From the NCBI GenBank assembly GCA_013339895.1, contig JABACO010000004.1, forward strand, positions 10,029,577-10,093,576: a stretch of 64,000 bases of DNA. Reading direction: 5' to 3'. The stretch's first letter is position 1. Every line of letters starts with the position of its first letter. A program made the translations under genes and the position numbers. Positions 27,052-38,360 of this stretch are shown here, piece by piece. The stretch comes from Ephydatia muelleri. Its lineage: Eukaryota; Porifera; Demospongiae; Spongillida; Spongillidae. The notes under the pieces are model-generated. The model had not been told where the DNA came from and made no database searches. It saw nothing but the letters and a program-made list of their open reading frames with translations.

Positions 27052-27335
27052 GTGCATTTCCTGGTGAGTGTAAGAAATGCATCACTCAGAGTTAATATAG
27101 CAATAATGTTTCACATGCTACATCAACCTATAGAGCTACCATGCCATGCTTATGTTTGTAGTTGGTGTCTTATGGAGTGGATTTGTGTCACTGTACAACT
27201 CAAGTGCCCCTGCTGCTATTCAGTCACCAGCCTTCAGCCCGACGAGCTCATACAGCCTCCAGAGCTTATCATTCGGTTGCTTGGTGACATAATGGTGCAT
27301 TGTACATCTAGTGGGACAGATGGTATGGCTTGAGC
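27052..27335 (+). pseudogene. Degenerate RING-type (RAG1-N-terminal-like) fragment
   Basis: The frame reads HQPIELPCHAYVCSWCLMEW, then KCPCC, then LQPDELIQPPELIIRLLGDI. The spacing P-x-E-L-P-C-x-x-x-x-C-x-x-C ... C-x-x-C is that of the second half of a RING finger followed by a helix. In RAG1-type N-terminal regions a RING is followed by a similar S/P..L..VLN.L...C segment, so a relationship is possible. The first Cys pair is replaced by Ile and Met, and the frame stops soon after, so the copy is broken. Upstream (26,660-26,760) a Cys-rich but stop-interrupted run (LFCTFCAIRQC, CKCKNQYKCVKC) may belong to it. A second copy of the family is at 34.4 kb. Confidence 0.45.
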
Positions 27336-27913
27336 TTACAACACACCCCATTGCTGTCAGCACAACAAGCCAGCACAAGTCGGAGGAGCAGTAAGTACAT
27401 ACATGCAATGTTACAGTTTCTGTAACAAACTAGCACATGCTTAGAAGCAGTCTCACACTAACACAGAACTTCATTGTAAACAGGCAATTTCACACACATG
27501 TACACACCGCATACACACACATGCTCAGAAACAATCTCACACTAACACAGAACTTCATTGCATTTTAATTTTAACAGGCAATGCTATCAAGGATTTGTTA
27601 ATACCGCTTTGATGCCAAGTTCAAAGGTGCCAGAAGAACTATAAAAGTGCACATCCAAGAACACCACATGTTGGATTGCATTCGTTCCCACCTCACTGGA
27701 TGTGGGTTGATGGGTGAGAAGGGGGCCGAGTCTATCCACTCCTAGTTCAACAGCCTTGCAGCTACATGTACGTATAAAACCATTCCTGATCCAATAGACG
27801 GGCTGAAGTGCATTATGAAGGAACACTACTAAAGGTTCTCTCTTCAAATTCAGAGTGCCACATCTCCTAAACGTAGATGCAATGCTCAATAACAGGTACT
27901 AATACCATATTTC
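27336..27913. other. No gene recognised
   Basis: Contains a short imperfect direct repeat (ACTAACACAGAACTTCATTG at about 27458-27477 and again at 27541-27560) and otherwise no recognisable feature. The minus-strand frame at 27587-27889 has no family match. Confidence 0.4.
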
Positions 27914-28274
27914 ACTGTGCAAAAAGTTAGATATACGATACGGTATGTTTTTGGTTATATTTGAGAATACGCCAAAATATACGCCTGAGTACTATATTGG
28001 AAATATAAGACGGCGTATATTCAAGAATCCGCAAGTGTTAAATACGTCACTATTCATATAGGCACTATTAAGTGTACAAAATATACCCCCGTAAGTATAT
28101 TTATATCATACCACCGTGTATATTCAAGTTTCACATATTCTGTGTGTATATTTGTCTGCGAGTTATCAATTCTTGTATAAGCGTTCATAAGCATTTAATT
28201 ACTAAGGACTTAGCATGCGACAGTCAGTACAAACCGAACTTGACACGCTTAATGCCGAAGTCGGAATTCGATAC

Positions 28275-28492
28275 TGATGGACATCTGCCTGTGTGTATAT
28301 GTGTGTGTGGACATCTGTCTGTGTGGGACATCTGTCTGTGTGTGTGTGTCTGTGCATATGCGTGTGTGTGGACATCTGTCTGTGTATACGTGTGTGTGGA
28401 CATCTGTCTGTATGCGTGTGTGTGGACATCTGCGTGTATGTGCTAGTGTGTGTGTCCGCGAGCGTGTGGACATGTATGTGCAAGTGTGTGTC
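28275..28492. repeat. TG-rich minisatellite, GTGTGGACATCTGTCTGTGT
   Basis: About nine imperfect copies of a 20 to 30-bp unit built on GGACATCTGTCTGTGTG. All overlapping frames on both strands (Cys/Val and Thr/His runs) are artefacts. Confidence 0.9.
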
Positions 28493-28978
28493 ATTACAAT
28501 TTTGAAATGTTAATGTGTATCATTTTTATTCTTACCATTATTGTTCAATTTGGAATGGATATACAGTAATGATATGGAAAGTATGGTATAGAGGTTGTGC
28601 AATAGCGTCATACATCGTCATCAACAAATAGCAACCTTTGCTAAGCGCCATTTTGAGTGTCAAAAGCACACACGTGTCTATCCGTAATAGAGTGATTGGA
28701 GGTTCCTGACTAACCGTTTGAGCCATTTCGTGTGATTAAATGCAGCTAGAAAGTACGGCCAAGTACTCTGAGTATTACTATTAGCTTCATGACACTGCCA
28801 AACAGCGTTACAAGGTAAAATTGGTGCGCTTGAAGACCCGTATGTTGCGTATGAGAGAGGCATTGTTAGTGTAGATTGGAATAATTGGCCTCAGGTTCCA
28901 ATCGATAGCTGTAGCAAAGACTCTGCAGCATCAATTCTTTTTTTTTACCAACTTCCTTTTTATCACCTCCAATCACCT

Positions 28979-29263
28979 TCACCTTCTGTGGAATCTGTTC
29001 ATATCATGCACACGTTTCCTCTTCAAAGGGCTCTTCATGTGCTCGAATAAGGAAGGAACATAATCAGGGGATAGGAGGATGTTGCTCTATTCCCCCGAAA
29101 CGAAGTGTACGCTACATATCCACGAGTACTCATTTGGAATCCAATCTTTGCGCCCCACTGCTGCTATCCACTGGGACTTACGTTCTTCATCTTGAGGAAA
29201 ATGAACGCCCGAACCTTTAATGAAACGATTACTGCATCCAACTGCACAACAAGCCTTGCCCAT
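28979..29263 (-). pseudogene. THAP-type zinc-finger sequence with internal stop
   Basis: From ATG 29263 the minus strand reads MGKACCAVGCSNRF, then VHFPQDEERKSQWIAAVGRK, W-I-P-N-E-Y-S-W-I-C-S-V-H-F, a TAG at 29087-29089, then LLSPDYVPSLF and KRKRVHDMNRFHRR to a TGA at 28979. This is a complete THAP C2CH finger: C-x4-C near the start, FP, an invariant W, C-x2-H, and a closing P..VPS.F. THAP domains bind DNA and occur in P-element-type transposases and in host regulators. The single TAG falls where the family usually has a non-conserved polar residue between the CxxH and the closing AVPTIF-like box. The frame is otherwise open, so this is a fresh nonsense allele, a sequencing error or a readthrough site. 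A basic tail (KRKR) could be nuclear targeting. It lies inside the CACTG-ended element. Confidence 0.85.
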
Positions 29264-29411
29264 ACTATTGCTTTTGACACTCAAAATGGCGGATAACACA
29301 AAAATGTCACTTCGCTCCGCACATTGCACAACCTCTATTGTTTTTTACAATTTCACGCAGGCTTGTAAATGTTGTAACATTGAAGATTTCTGCCAGTTCA
29401 AGAAATAGGTG

Positions 29412-30120
29412 ATAGTCTTACTTGTCAATAGGTTAGTGCTGTTATCGTTGTTATTTACTATTTATAACCAAATTCAAAAGTGCACCAATTAGAGTATGCT
29501 ATTGCACGTGATGGCTAATTTTGGCGGGTTCCTGTGTGAGTGTGGCCTGGAAAGGTACGTGACTTTGCTTATCACGTTTGTGTTATTTTGGGGATGCGTT
29601 TGTGATGTAGTACATCAGCCTCATCAACCTGCTGAAAGCAAGCCTAGTATACGGTAAGCGACTCACAATTTGTGTGCAATGCACTTTATTGGGGTTGGTC
29701 TCCGGTTATCACAAGCGGCCGATTCTGCTGAGGTAAGTTACACAGTGGCAAGTATGACCATTTGAATTGATGCCAAATGTTATTATGTTCTCGTTTTTAT
29801 CAGGTCACATAGTACGTGGGGACCGCTGTCTCAAGGACTATGGGTTTCGGCTATCACAAGCGCGGGTCGATTCTGCTGAGGTAGGTACGCAATGGTTTTG
29901 CTACCTTCATTTTGCTTTTCTGCAGCGTTTCTATTCAAACTGGTAAGTATGCTGGGGGCACTAAAATGTATTTTTCTTTTGTGCACATTTGGTTAGTCAG
30001 CACCAACAAGTCCATCACTAGAGGTAAGTATGGCCATTTCAATTGGCGCCAAATGTTATTGTATTCTCGTCTTTATCAGGTCACACTAAGTTAGCACTTG
30101 GGAACCGCTGTCTTAAGGCA
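29412..30120. other. Short duplicated segments, no gene
   Basis: Two related blocks recur: CGGTTATCACAAGCGGCCGATTC (29703-29725) and CGGCTATCACAAGCGCGGGTCG (29848-29869); and AAGTATGACCATTTGAATTG (29751) and AAGTATGGCCATTTCAATTG (30025), each followed by CCAAATGTTATT and then ATCAGGTCACA. This is an internal tandem duplication of about 0.27 kb with no coding sense. Confidence 0.5.
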
Positions 30121-30201
30121 CTATTGTGTTTGAATATTTGTGTTTGGTGTTGTACCACTTATATGTGCGAAGAAAAGTTTTATAAACCAAGCAGATGCAA
30201 T

Positions 30202-30234
<33 letters not shown>
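30202..30234. repeat. Poly-G tract of 33
   Basis: Thirty-three uninterrupted G residues, inside the CACTG-ended element. Length is uncertain in any assembly. Confidence 0.95.
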
Positions 30235-30449
30235 CGGAGGACTGGTTTACGGAAGGTCAAAGCCCAAATTACGATAGTGCGCGGTTCACCAAACCGTGTA
30301 ACATTAATGAAATTCAAAGGTTTACTAAGATACCAGAAACCGCACGTGACTGACTATTTCAATATACGCATTTGCTTATAATGTTCAATACGCAGACAGC
30401 TTATATTGCTGCTTATATACAGTGTCGCATAACAAACTTTTTGCACTGT

Positions 30450-31199
30450 GAATTTATTCTCATGCATGTTTCTTCTCTAGACAACACAACCTAATGGATT
30501 CAAGAGTGTTTGATGGTGGGCTAAAATGTTGAAATGCATGGCATCGTGATTCAGGCAAGCCAGGTTAAGCTAGGTACATGTAGATGAGGTCAATGGCGTC
30601 AAACATAGAGAAAATATCCCAAACGCCTACTGCGTGAGTTAGGAATCGCGGCACACACGCGTTTTATTGAAAATCTTACAGCCAAAATAATCTCAGTTAT
30701 ATTATAAAAGTTTCAGGGTACTTCATAAGGGCGAAAAAAGTACCAGAGCAATCCGTATCCCCTGACCTCAAACAAGACACACAGAATTCGCGAGCGTGTA
30801 ACATATTGTCGACAGAATATAAGCGGCGTTAACTCACATCATTCAGAGCGCCAGACAATATAGAAGTAGGATCCGAAGTGTAAAGAAGAGTTAAAAACAG
30901 TCCTCGTGGTAAAAAACGAGCATGCTACGGTCGTAATTAACCCCGTTGCTATGGGAAATATTTGTCACAGGTTCAATGGAAATGAAAAAGCCGTGATGGC
31001 GCGGACCGTGATATTTCGTAACTCGGTAATTACCAAAAGCACGATGATGACGTAATTTGAGGAATGCAATCAATAGGGCTTGTCTCTACCCGAGACTCTC
31101 CGGTAATCTGAACTAAAAACAGAAGCCTATTTTTAGTCTTGTACCTCCTACACATACATGTATAAATGTTTAACTTTTCCCGTTAGCCGCCGTTAAGCG
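30450..31199. other. No gene recognised; upstream of Rho-like gene
   Basis: No frame of interest. The last part is the 5' flank of the Rho-like gene. No TATA box is evident. Confidence 0.4.
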
Positions 31200-31818
31200 A
31201 TGGCTGAGCAAATTGTGACGGTGACGATAGTAGGCAATGGGCCCTGTGGAAAGACTCAATTTATCAAAACGTGGATGACTAACATATACCGTAACGAATT
31301 CTCCCCAACTGTATTCGAAGACTATCACACCAATATGGTGGTAGACGGTACACCCGTTTCACTATTAATTTGGGACACAGGTAAACATGACTATGAGCCA
31401 CGCCCGCTGAATTAAATTTTTTGGTTGTGTTTAACAGCGGGATTCGACGACATGTATGTCGAGATGAAGCCTCTGTTCTACACCAGATCGATGTGGTCCT
31501 AATCGCATTCAATGTAGATTGCGAAGATTCTTACGAGAGTGTTCGCGATGCGTGGCTCCCCGAGATCAAGCAGCACTGCCCCAACATTCCATGGCTTCTT
31601 CTTGGGCTAAAGGCAGACCTGAGATTCTCTTCAGAACCATATATCGAGCTACGCAGAAGAGCAAATATGACCGAAAAAGCTGCAACTGCAAGAGCATGTA
31701 TACCCGAACAAGCTGCAAGAGATATGGCCAAAGAGTTAGGTCAGTTATATGCCACGTACAAGTGTACAACCCATTTCAATGGCCCAATGTTGTATACGTA
31801 TAGCCGTCGGCCGTCCTG
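31200..31818 (+). pseudogene. Rho-family small GTPase, two exons, frameshifted and C-terminally truncated
   Basis: Exon 1 (31200-31380) starts MAEQIVTVTIVGNGPCGKTQ. The P-loop is GNGPCGKT, and switch I contains FSPTVFEDY. The 57-nt GT-AG intron 31381-31437 restores the switch II motif WDTAGFDDM across the splice (phase 1). Exon 2 (from 31438) continues EMKPLFYT; a one-base loss near 31482 then shifts the frame to DVVLIAFNVDCEDSYESV, LPEIKQHCP, and GLKADLR in place of the G-[TN]K-x-D-L base-recognition loop. The region ends at KCTTHFNG, where Rho proteins have CSA, and a stop follows at 31818 without the last helix or a CAAX box. Rho proteins are GTP/GDP switches for the cytoskeleton. The motif line-up is clear. 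Whether it is a Rho/Rac paralogue or a displaced RhoBTB GTPase domain cannot be told. The frame break and missing end argue for a pseudogene unless the base loss is an assembly error. Confidence 0.8.
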
Positions 31819-32670
31819 ACAGTTAGGCCTGGTAACGATAACCAGCTGACCGGATGCACAAGTACGATAATTAACCGATTACCGGCCAAATTAATTATCC
31901 GCAAATACTTAGCTTCACGGCCGTAGAACATTTTCGTATCTTCTGTTTCGTAACGTATGGTCTTCGAGCTACATACATGAGCAGAATAAAGCAAGATTTG
32001 TATGTGAAAGTCACATTCTACCATTTTTATACACGCTAAGGCATATTTTCATACCGCTGTGTGGTCGTGATCTCGGTTTTTCTATCGGTCGCGCTCGTGT
32101 ACCAAATACGCAATGTGGTGAAATCAGCGCTACTTTGAATGCTCTGTTTCTTCACTCGGAGTACAAAGTAAGGGGTCCTCTGTAGTGTTTCTTATAATGA
32201 AAGTGCGATATTGTTTCGCTCTAGTGTCTGAAAAACGAGTAGCAATAAAAAAGATACATGTATACACGTATGCGCACTTTTATCTAAGGGTGGCATTCAT
32301 GACATGGCTACACAATTTGGTTTTAAATTATTTCCCTTCACTACAATAGAGGACATTATAGGTCACCTGAGCCTGTGTTGCCTTACACCCAAACAAAGTC
32401 AGTCAAAATTGGTCATTGGGGAGGCAGTTACAAGAGGGGAGCCCCTGACCCAATTCACATACATGATACGCACCACCAGGAGAGAGCGTATCATCTATGC
32501 TACAGGTAAATCATGCTGTGTCATGCTCCGATTTGAAATGGGTGGAAAGAGTGAATGTGGCAGTTCAACTAGATAATGTGTCACATGATATCAGTGAAAA
32601 GAGTTCTTCAATGTCAGGGCTGGCATCCAGGTTCTGTTAACTTTCACTACACATGCGTTGGCAAGAATGT
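31819..32670. other. No gene recognised
   Basis: One plus-strand frame (32304-32576, 90 residues, MATQFGFKLFPFTTIED...) has no family match and no clear exon partners. It is recorded here only as an open frame. Confidence 0.35.
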
Positions 32671-32673
32671 GTT

Positions 32674-32677
<4 letters not shown>

Positions 32678-32708
<31 letters not shown>

Positions 32709-32740
32709 CACACACACATGCACACACACAAACACACACA
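32678..32740. repeat. (CA)n microsatellite
   Basis: Near-pure CA dinucleotides with two ATG interruptions. Frames through it are artefacts. Confidence 0.95.
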
Positions 32741-32879
32741 GCAGGCATAGAATTGTGTTGATAAGAACATCTGTTTTGGTTATGTGATCATGATTTAAGA
32801 CATGATGCTTGTACAATACATTACAAGTTAACATTCAGGCAGTAAACATTCAGCATCAAGTGCTCCATAAGTACCTTTC

Positions 32880-33182
32880 AGCATGGCCTCCACTACATGC
32901 CCATGTCCCATGGCCTCCACTACATGCCCATGTCCCATGGCCTCAAATGCCCATGTCCCATGGCCTCAAATGCCCATGTCCCATGGCCTCAAATGCCCAT
33001 GTCCCATGGCCTCAAATGCCCATGTCCCATGGCCTCACATGCCCATGTCCCATGGCCTTCACTACATGCCCATGTCCTTCACTGCATACTCATGTCCCAT
33101 GGCCTTCACTACATGCCCATGTTCCATGGCCTTCACTACATGCCCATGTCCCATGGCCTTCACTACATGCCAATGCAACCCC
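32880..33182. repeat. 23 to 27-bp minisatellite with CCATGG sites
   Basis: About 13 copies in two related forms: CATGGCCTCAAATGCCCATG plus TCC (23 bp) and a longer form with TTCACTACATGCCCATGT. Every unit contains CCATGG. One inverted partial copy (GGCCATGGGACATGGGCATG) lies at 33409-33428. Confidence 0.9.
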
Positions 33183-34349
33183 TACTACATGCCTCTTTCC
33201 TGACACATTTATAATTCATAGCAAAATAAAATAAAAGACTAAGTGTGTGCTGTTGGTTCAATTCTAGGATACCTTAAAGGGCTTGGAGAGTATGGCAGAG
33301 CATTTAGAAGAGTGTAGCAGTATGGAGAAAGTAACATAGTATAAAATTCTTGTGTAAACAGGTAAAATGGTAGTTATAAATGAGACAGGCATATAGTGTA
33401 GGCCATGCAGGCCATGGGACATGGGCATGACATTGCCAGAATTTTCAGACACCGATGACGAATGCTGATGCGGTATCGCCCACATCTGTTGATTCACCGT
33501 TCACGCATCCATTGAAATGTATGGAGTAAAAATGCATTTTTGTTTAGCAGACATCAGGATATGAGTATTTGTATGCATGCCATTACTTGCCTCAAAATGC
33601 ATGTGTTTACATTTGCTATCTGTACAATGTAAAGGAAAGAAATAATAAATTTGAGTGTAAGTGCATCAAGATGGGAAAGCATTAAACTTGCCGTTTGGCA
33701 TACTGTGGTATCAGGCTATTATCTGAGTCAGTTAAGCACAAAGGAATAAGTCGATAAGATAATTTCATTAGTATTTCAATAATGCTTGATATATGACATC
33801 ATTATTTCGATGGTACTAAAGATGCTTGTTGATTTGTTGTCAAAACCGACGTCATCTTGTACATGAACATACATACTGTACATTCGTTGCTCAATGCAGC
33901 TAGTGCGATATATAAACTTTTAAATACCTTCACCAACCATTGGAACCTAGTTAAATACTCGCTGAATCATGCTGATTCTAAAACTTATACAACACAAACA
34001 CTTGTGAACATCGATACACTCAAACTATTTAGCGTTTGTTGTCTCGTATAATAATATTTTCGCTTTTTGTGATGTCCTTACAGTGATTTGTAGTAAGTCC
34101 CATTATTTGGTATGTTTTAAAGCGATACAGGCAAAATATTTCTGTTTATCCATTGTGTGGTTGTGATCTGAACGGGGGATGCGAGTGTGAACTGTATGAA
34201 TTCATGTATAAGAAGCATACATTTTTATGCTTATACGAGAGGTACACGTATAGTATGTAAAGGTTTTCAAAGCTGATGCTTATACAGCAAAACATTTTAT
34301 TGCACGATGGCAATGAAGGGACATCCATGAAGCACTGCAAACAAAGGCT
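33183..34349. other. No gene recognised
   Basis: AT-rich, only short frames. Contains the inverted minisatellite copy near 33.4 kb. Confidence 0.4.
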
Positions 34350-34352
34350 TCA

Positions 34353-34475
34353 AACCACCTCCATACAAGTGGTGCACACTAAAGCCCTGCATGGGAGTTC
34401 CAGTGGCTGGCACAGGATCTCCAGACAGATTAGACATTGCAGTTGTTCCAGGTCTACTTGATTGTTGAAGCTGCT
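34353..34475 (-). pseudogene. Second RING-type fragment, same family as 27.1 kb
   Basis: The minus strand reads DLEQLQCLICLEILCQPLEL followed by PCRALVCTTCMEVV and a stop. It has C-x-x-C ... P-x-E-L-P-C-x-x-x-x-C-x-x-C, i.e. the first two-thirds of a RING finger with the first Cys pair intact, unlike the 27.1 kb copy. The shared Q-P-[IL]-E-L-P-C-[HR]-A-x-V-C core shows a common origin. The downstream Cys pair is out of frame, so this is a fragment. Confidence 0.5.
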
Positions 34476-34532
34476 AAATGGGAAGACTTCAGAAAGGTGG
34501 GTGTTGTGGTGCAATTTCTTCGATGGTTTCAA

Positions 34533-37500
34533 TGATAATGGCAGTGGTTGCTAGATGGCCTATTTGATGTCATGGTGCTGACTTGATGCATCATTTGGGA
34601 TCACATGCCCTGTGCATAAAGAAAACATAGCTTCGTACAAGCCCACACTGATATGCATGTTCCGACACCATGCATCCATGTTCCTTCCAATCAATGATTG
34701 CTGTTGAGCTGCAGCAAGTTCTGCTTGCACAAAGAGCAGAATGATAGAGGGTGGATGTCAGGGAAATCATTGATACAATGCTAGAGTTTCTAATAAGATA
34801 TTCTACGAACTGTAAAAATTGGTAGAAAATGTCCTCCTTTTCTTTCCTTTAGCCATTAAAAGGCTTCCACAGACTTTGTTACATTTCTAAAACTGGTCTA
34901 AGTGGGGCTCCATCTGCTCATTTGCTGTGTGACCCAATAAAGCAATTCACATACAAAAGCGAAACTGTGTTGTGTGTGGTAAAAAAGTGTGGCTTCAACT
35001 GATAGGTGCTTCTGTATACCTAAATGTATATTGCTGACCGTCTTGTGAATTTGTCTGTGCTTGGTATTTTTACCTTAACTATTTTGAAGGCAGCAGTGTA
35101 GAATATTGTGCCATTATACAATAGCTTGAATTTGTTTATCTAAACCATTAATGTTTTTCTAGTCATCAACACATTGATCAGATGAGGAAAAGCCTTTTTG
35201 CATGTCAAATTGGTGTGAGTTGTTTACAAAGAACATTATTCCGCAATGTGGAAACACTTATTCCACAATACTTGGCTTACACAAATACTGAGATCATATA
35301 TAATCTGCAAGTGAATAACAAAAAATGTATGGACAACTACAGTTAACGTAGCCCCTTTTCTGTAGCATAAAAATGGCTGCGCGCCAATAAGGATTGCAAT
35401 ATGAATATCGAATGTGCATATGGTATTTCTGTATTGGCAAAACATGCAAATAGATGCTGGGAACTAAAGTGATGGCCATTATGGAAGTGAGTAGTCTCTG
35501 CAGTTCTTTTGAAACTGGTTTCTTAGGCGCTCCATTAAGTTATGTAACCAATAGAGCATGAGATTGAACCGCATTATTCATTTAGAAATTGAAGCATCAC
35601 ATGTATAGATGTAACTATATGGCTGCATGATCAGTAATAAACGTTATTCAAAAATGCACACATATAACTGGATACCCAGGCATACATGTAACCTCATCCA
35701 TGCCCAGTGAACATATTTTGGTTTAGCCAGATTCCAGTCATCTCACACAACCGTTTGCACTTCTGTTTGGTGGTGTGTTGAACACAGATGACCCATGGGT
35801 AATGAAAGCTGACACCCTCTTCGACTGCCAGTGACATAAATATATCACACGGATTACATGTGGCCAATGCACTAGCTTGCACACCCTCCCACAGCAATGA
35901 CGAACTTGTAGCCACTGACATTCTAGCCAACATATGCAGCTTTCACCCTCTCGCCAAATGTGTAACCCATGGCCAATAACATACACGTATACAATATAGT
36001 GAGCTATTACATTAGTTATTAACTAACGCCCACCTGTAACCTTTGCCCATGGTTACCCCTTTCTTTACAAGCTGGCTAACACGTCACCATTAACAAAACT
36101 CAGCCTTAAGCTATGAAAGTGGCTAGGTAGACAAAGTCATGTGCTGCATACTATTGGCATTTGATTGTCTATTAACGGTCGTGTGTTGGCCAACTTATTA
36201 AAAACACGGGCAACCATGGGGTACTGTTCTGATTGTTTGCTGCTTTTTAGTGGCTACTACATCTGTAAATTGGTGCTATATGTTATTGGCCATCCAGGAT
36301 TACGAAATTGGCTAGAATGTCAGTGTGTTTTTCAGAGTGTTAGGGTCGCGTGTTGCCCTCACCTCCTTCTGTAGTCCTTCCTTTGTACAGCAGCAATGCA
36401 CTCGCACAGACGACTTAAACTGGTATACCAAATTACACATGGCACAATATCATCTCCAACACCAATCAACAGCTATTAGATGGCTTAATTCTCACCCCCA
36501 GTCAACACTTCATCACATTGTTGGCTTGAAACACTGTGATATAGGAGGTCTCAAATGACAGAAATAGCTAGCTAACAATTGAAAGTGTGTGCCTAAGTGC
36601 ATGAACATATATGTCAAATCCTCTAACTGCTTCATTCAATTAACGTAAACTCCAATGGACCGTTTCATACAACTGTGACATGTCAACCAGAAGCAAACTT
36701 TCACATGACTATTTAGCTATCCCTATTTTTCCAATCACACATGAACACCTTACACCTGTGAGCTACAACCGTCCAACAATACAAATTCACACGCAAGTGC
36801 ATACACACGCATGCACACACACAAAGCTTGTCACATGAATCAAACATGAAACATGTATAGTGTATACACAGCCACACCAACACTCAAAGTCAATCTGTGA
36901 GACTATCATGCATTTTCCGTGGTTCAACCTTCAATACAGGGTGTTCGGCACCAGAAGCAGCCTCCACAAAGGCACCCCATCACTTAACTCTTTGAATGCC
37001 ATGCTAGTTCATATATGCAAGCATGCATATACACACAACTGTTATGAGTTCAACTTGACAGTGTAAGAAAGAAATGTGGGGATTGCAACTTCATAATGCA
37101 TGCATGCATGCAAATGTTTGCTGCACTTGTGTGACCTTATAAGTTCATGACATGTTTGGTTACTTTACAACTGTACTAATTACATGTATGTTTCTTCTGA
37201 AGAACACATTGTTCAGATGACTCACTATTTCCAGAACAGGTAGAATATGTATCCCACATTAGTGTAGTACAACATGTTTAAAATGCCAGTTCACTCCACC
37301 TCCATCTACATTTTTCCAGTTCATAACAAGTATGGTTTGTTACAACCGTATGTGCAAGGTAATGATGGACACACAAGATGTGCGTATATTTCAGTGCCCA
37401 TCTACATGGCTGGTTAACATGCATGTCACTGAATTGCATGTATGTAAATGTACAACATGGTATTCAATGTGATTATTTGTAATAAGCGCAACACTCTGAA

Positions 37501-37828
37501 TGCATGACACAGATGGTTATATGGTTGTGTGAGAATGCATGTATATATGCACTTGGCGTTCAAAGAGTCATCCATTATCAAACTACAAAGTTTCAACAGT
37601 AAGCAAGTGTTTGAACAACTTAAGTTGAAAAGTATGTTCATTAGATTACATTGACAATTGTTATCTTATTGTTCAATTACACAGCACAATCATGATGTTT
37701 TTGTGTGCAGTTTGGGCACCCCCCGCTGACAGGTTTGAAAAAAAGAACCCAACCTGCACTATTGTTACAAACACAGATAAACATCATGCGCTGCAGTGCA
37801 TGACACCAGAGTCTCATATTAGAGGTTT
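34533..37828. other. No gene recognised
   Basis: About 3.3 kb without a supportable gene. A diverged inverted pair is visible: TGTTATTGGCCAT and TTGGCTAGAATGTCAGTG occur on the minus strand near 35,920-35,990 and on the plus strand at 36,278-36,325. The minus-strand frame at 35694-35933 crosses that repeat. ATGCATGCATGC palindromes occur at 37098-37110. Confidence 0.4.
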
Positions 37829-37841
37829 GTGAGGAGAAGAG

Positions 37842-37954
37842 TTGTGTGTGTGTGTGTTTGTGCATTGTGTGTGTTGTGTGTGTGTATGTGTGTGCATTGT
37901 GTGTGTGTACATTGTGTGTGTGTTTGTGTGTGTGTGTGTTTGTGTGTGTGTGTT

Positions 37955-37985
<31 letters not shown>

Positions 37986-38012
37986 GTATGTGTGTGTGTG
38001 TGTGTATGTGTG
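37842..38012. repeat. (TG)n microsatellite
   Basis: Imperfect TG dinucleotides with TTTGTG and CATTG interruptions. Cys/Val and Thr/His frames are artefacts. Confidence 0.95.
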
Positions 38013-38360
38013 CTGATACATTGCCTGGTACCTGAAGCAGGATAATTTAAAACCTCACATAATACCTTTCCTCTTTACTAGGAATAGGTGTAGGCAGTTC
38101 ATGAAACAGACACATGTACTCTATTCATCATCACAACATACATAATTTGTCCCAACAAGTACACAGACTAACACACATGCAACACACAGCAAAGGCATAA
38201 AACACGACTGGAGGGCAGCTGTACGAATGTAGCCTAGTCATATGTTTAGTGTTCCTAGGAAAAGCTGGAATATACTATTGTGCGTTTCGAGAGTCAAAAT
38301 AAATGAGCACTATCAATATAATCTCATAAGCTTACCATGTACCAATTTAGGTTGGCTAAT

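Larger units (their letters stand above)
27914..30449. mobile_element. 2.5-kb element with CACTG/CACAG ends, contains THAP remnant
   Basis: The left end reads CACTGTGCAAAAAGTTAG (27914). The right end read inwards is CACAGTGCAAAAAGTTTG (complement of 30432-30449), 16 of 18 matching. Subterminal GCGTATATTCAA-type motifs occur on both sides: 28010-28030 and 28120-28135 on the left, and as TTCAATATACGC at 30357-30368 on the right. No clear target duplication is visible, so the exact ends are tentative. The element holds the TG-rich minisatellite at 28.3 kb and a broken THAP-domain sequence at 29.0-29.3 kb. Confidence 0.5.

Noticed and set aside
28249-28513. Cys/Val and His/Thr frames at 28.2-28.5 kb
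   Set aside because: Produced by the TG-rich minisatellite.
27914-30449. Assignment of the 2.5-kb element to the P-element superfamily because of its THAP domain
   Set aside because: No P-type transposase core and no 8-bp target duplication were seen. The THAP sequence alone does not establish the superfamily.
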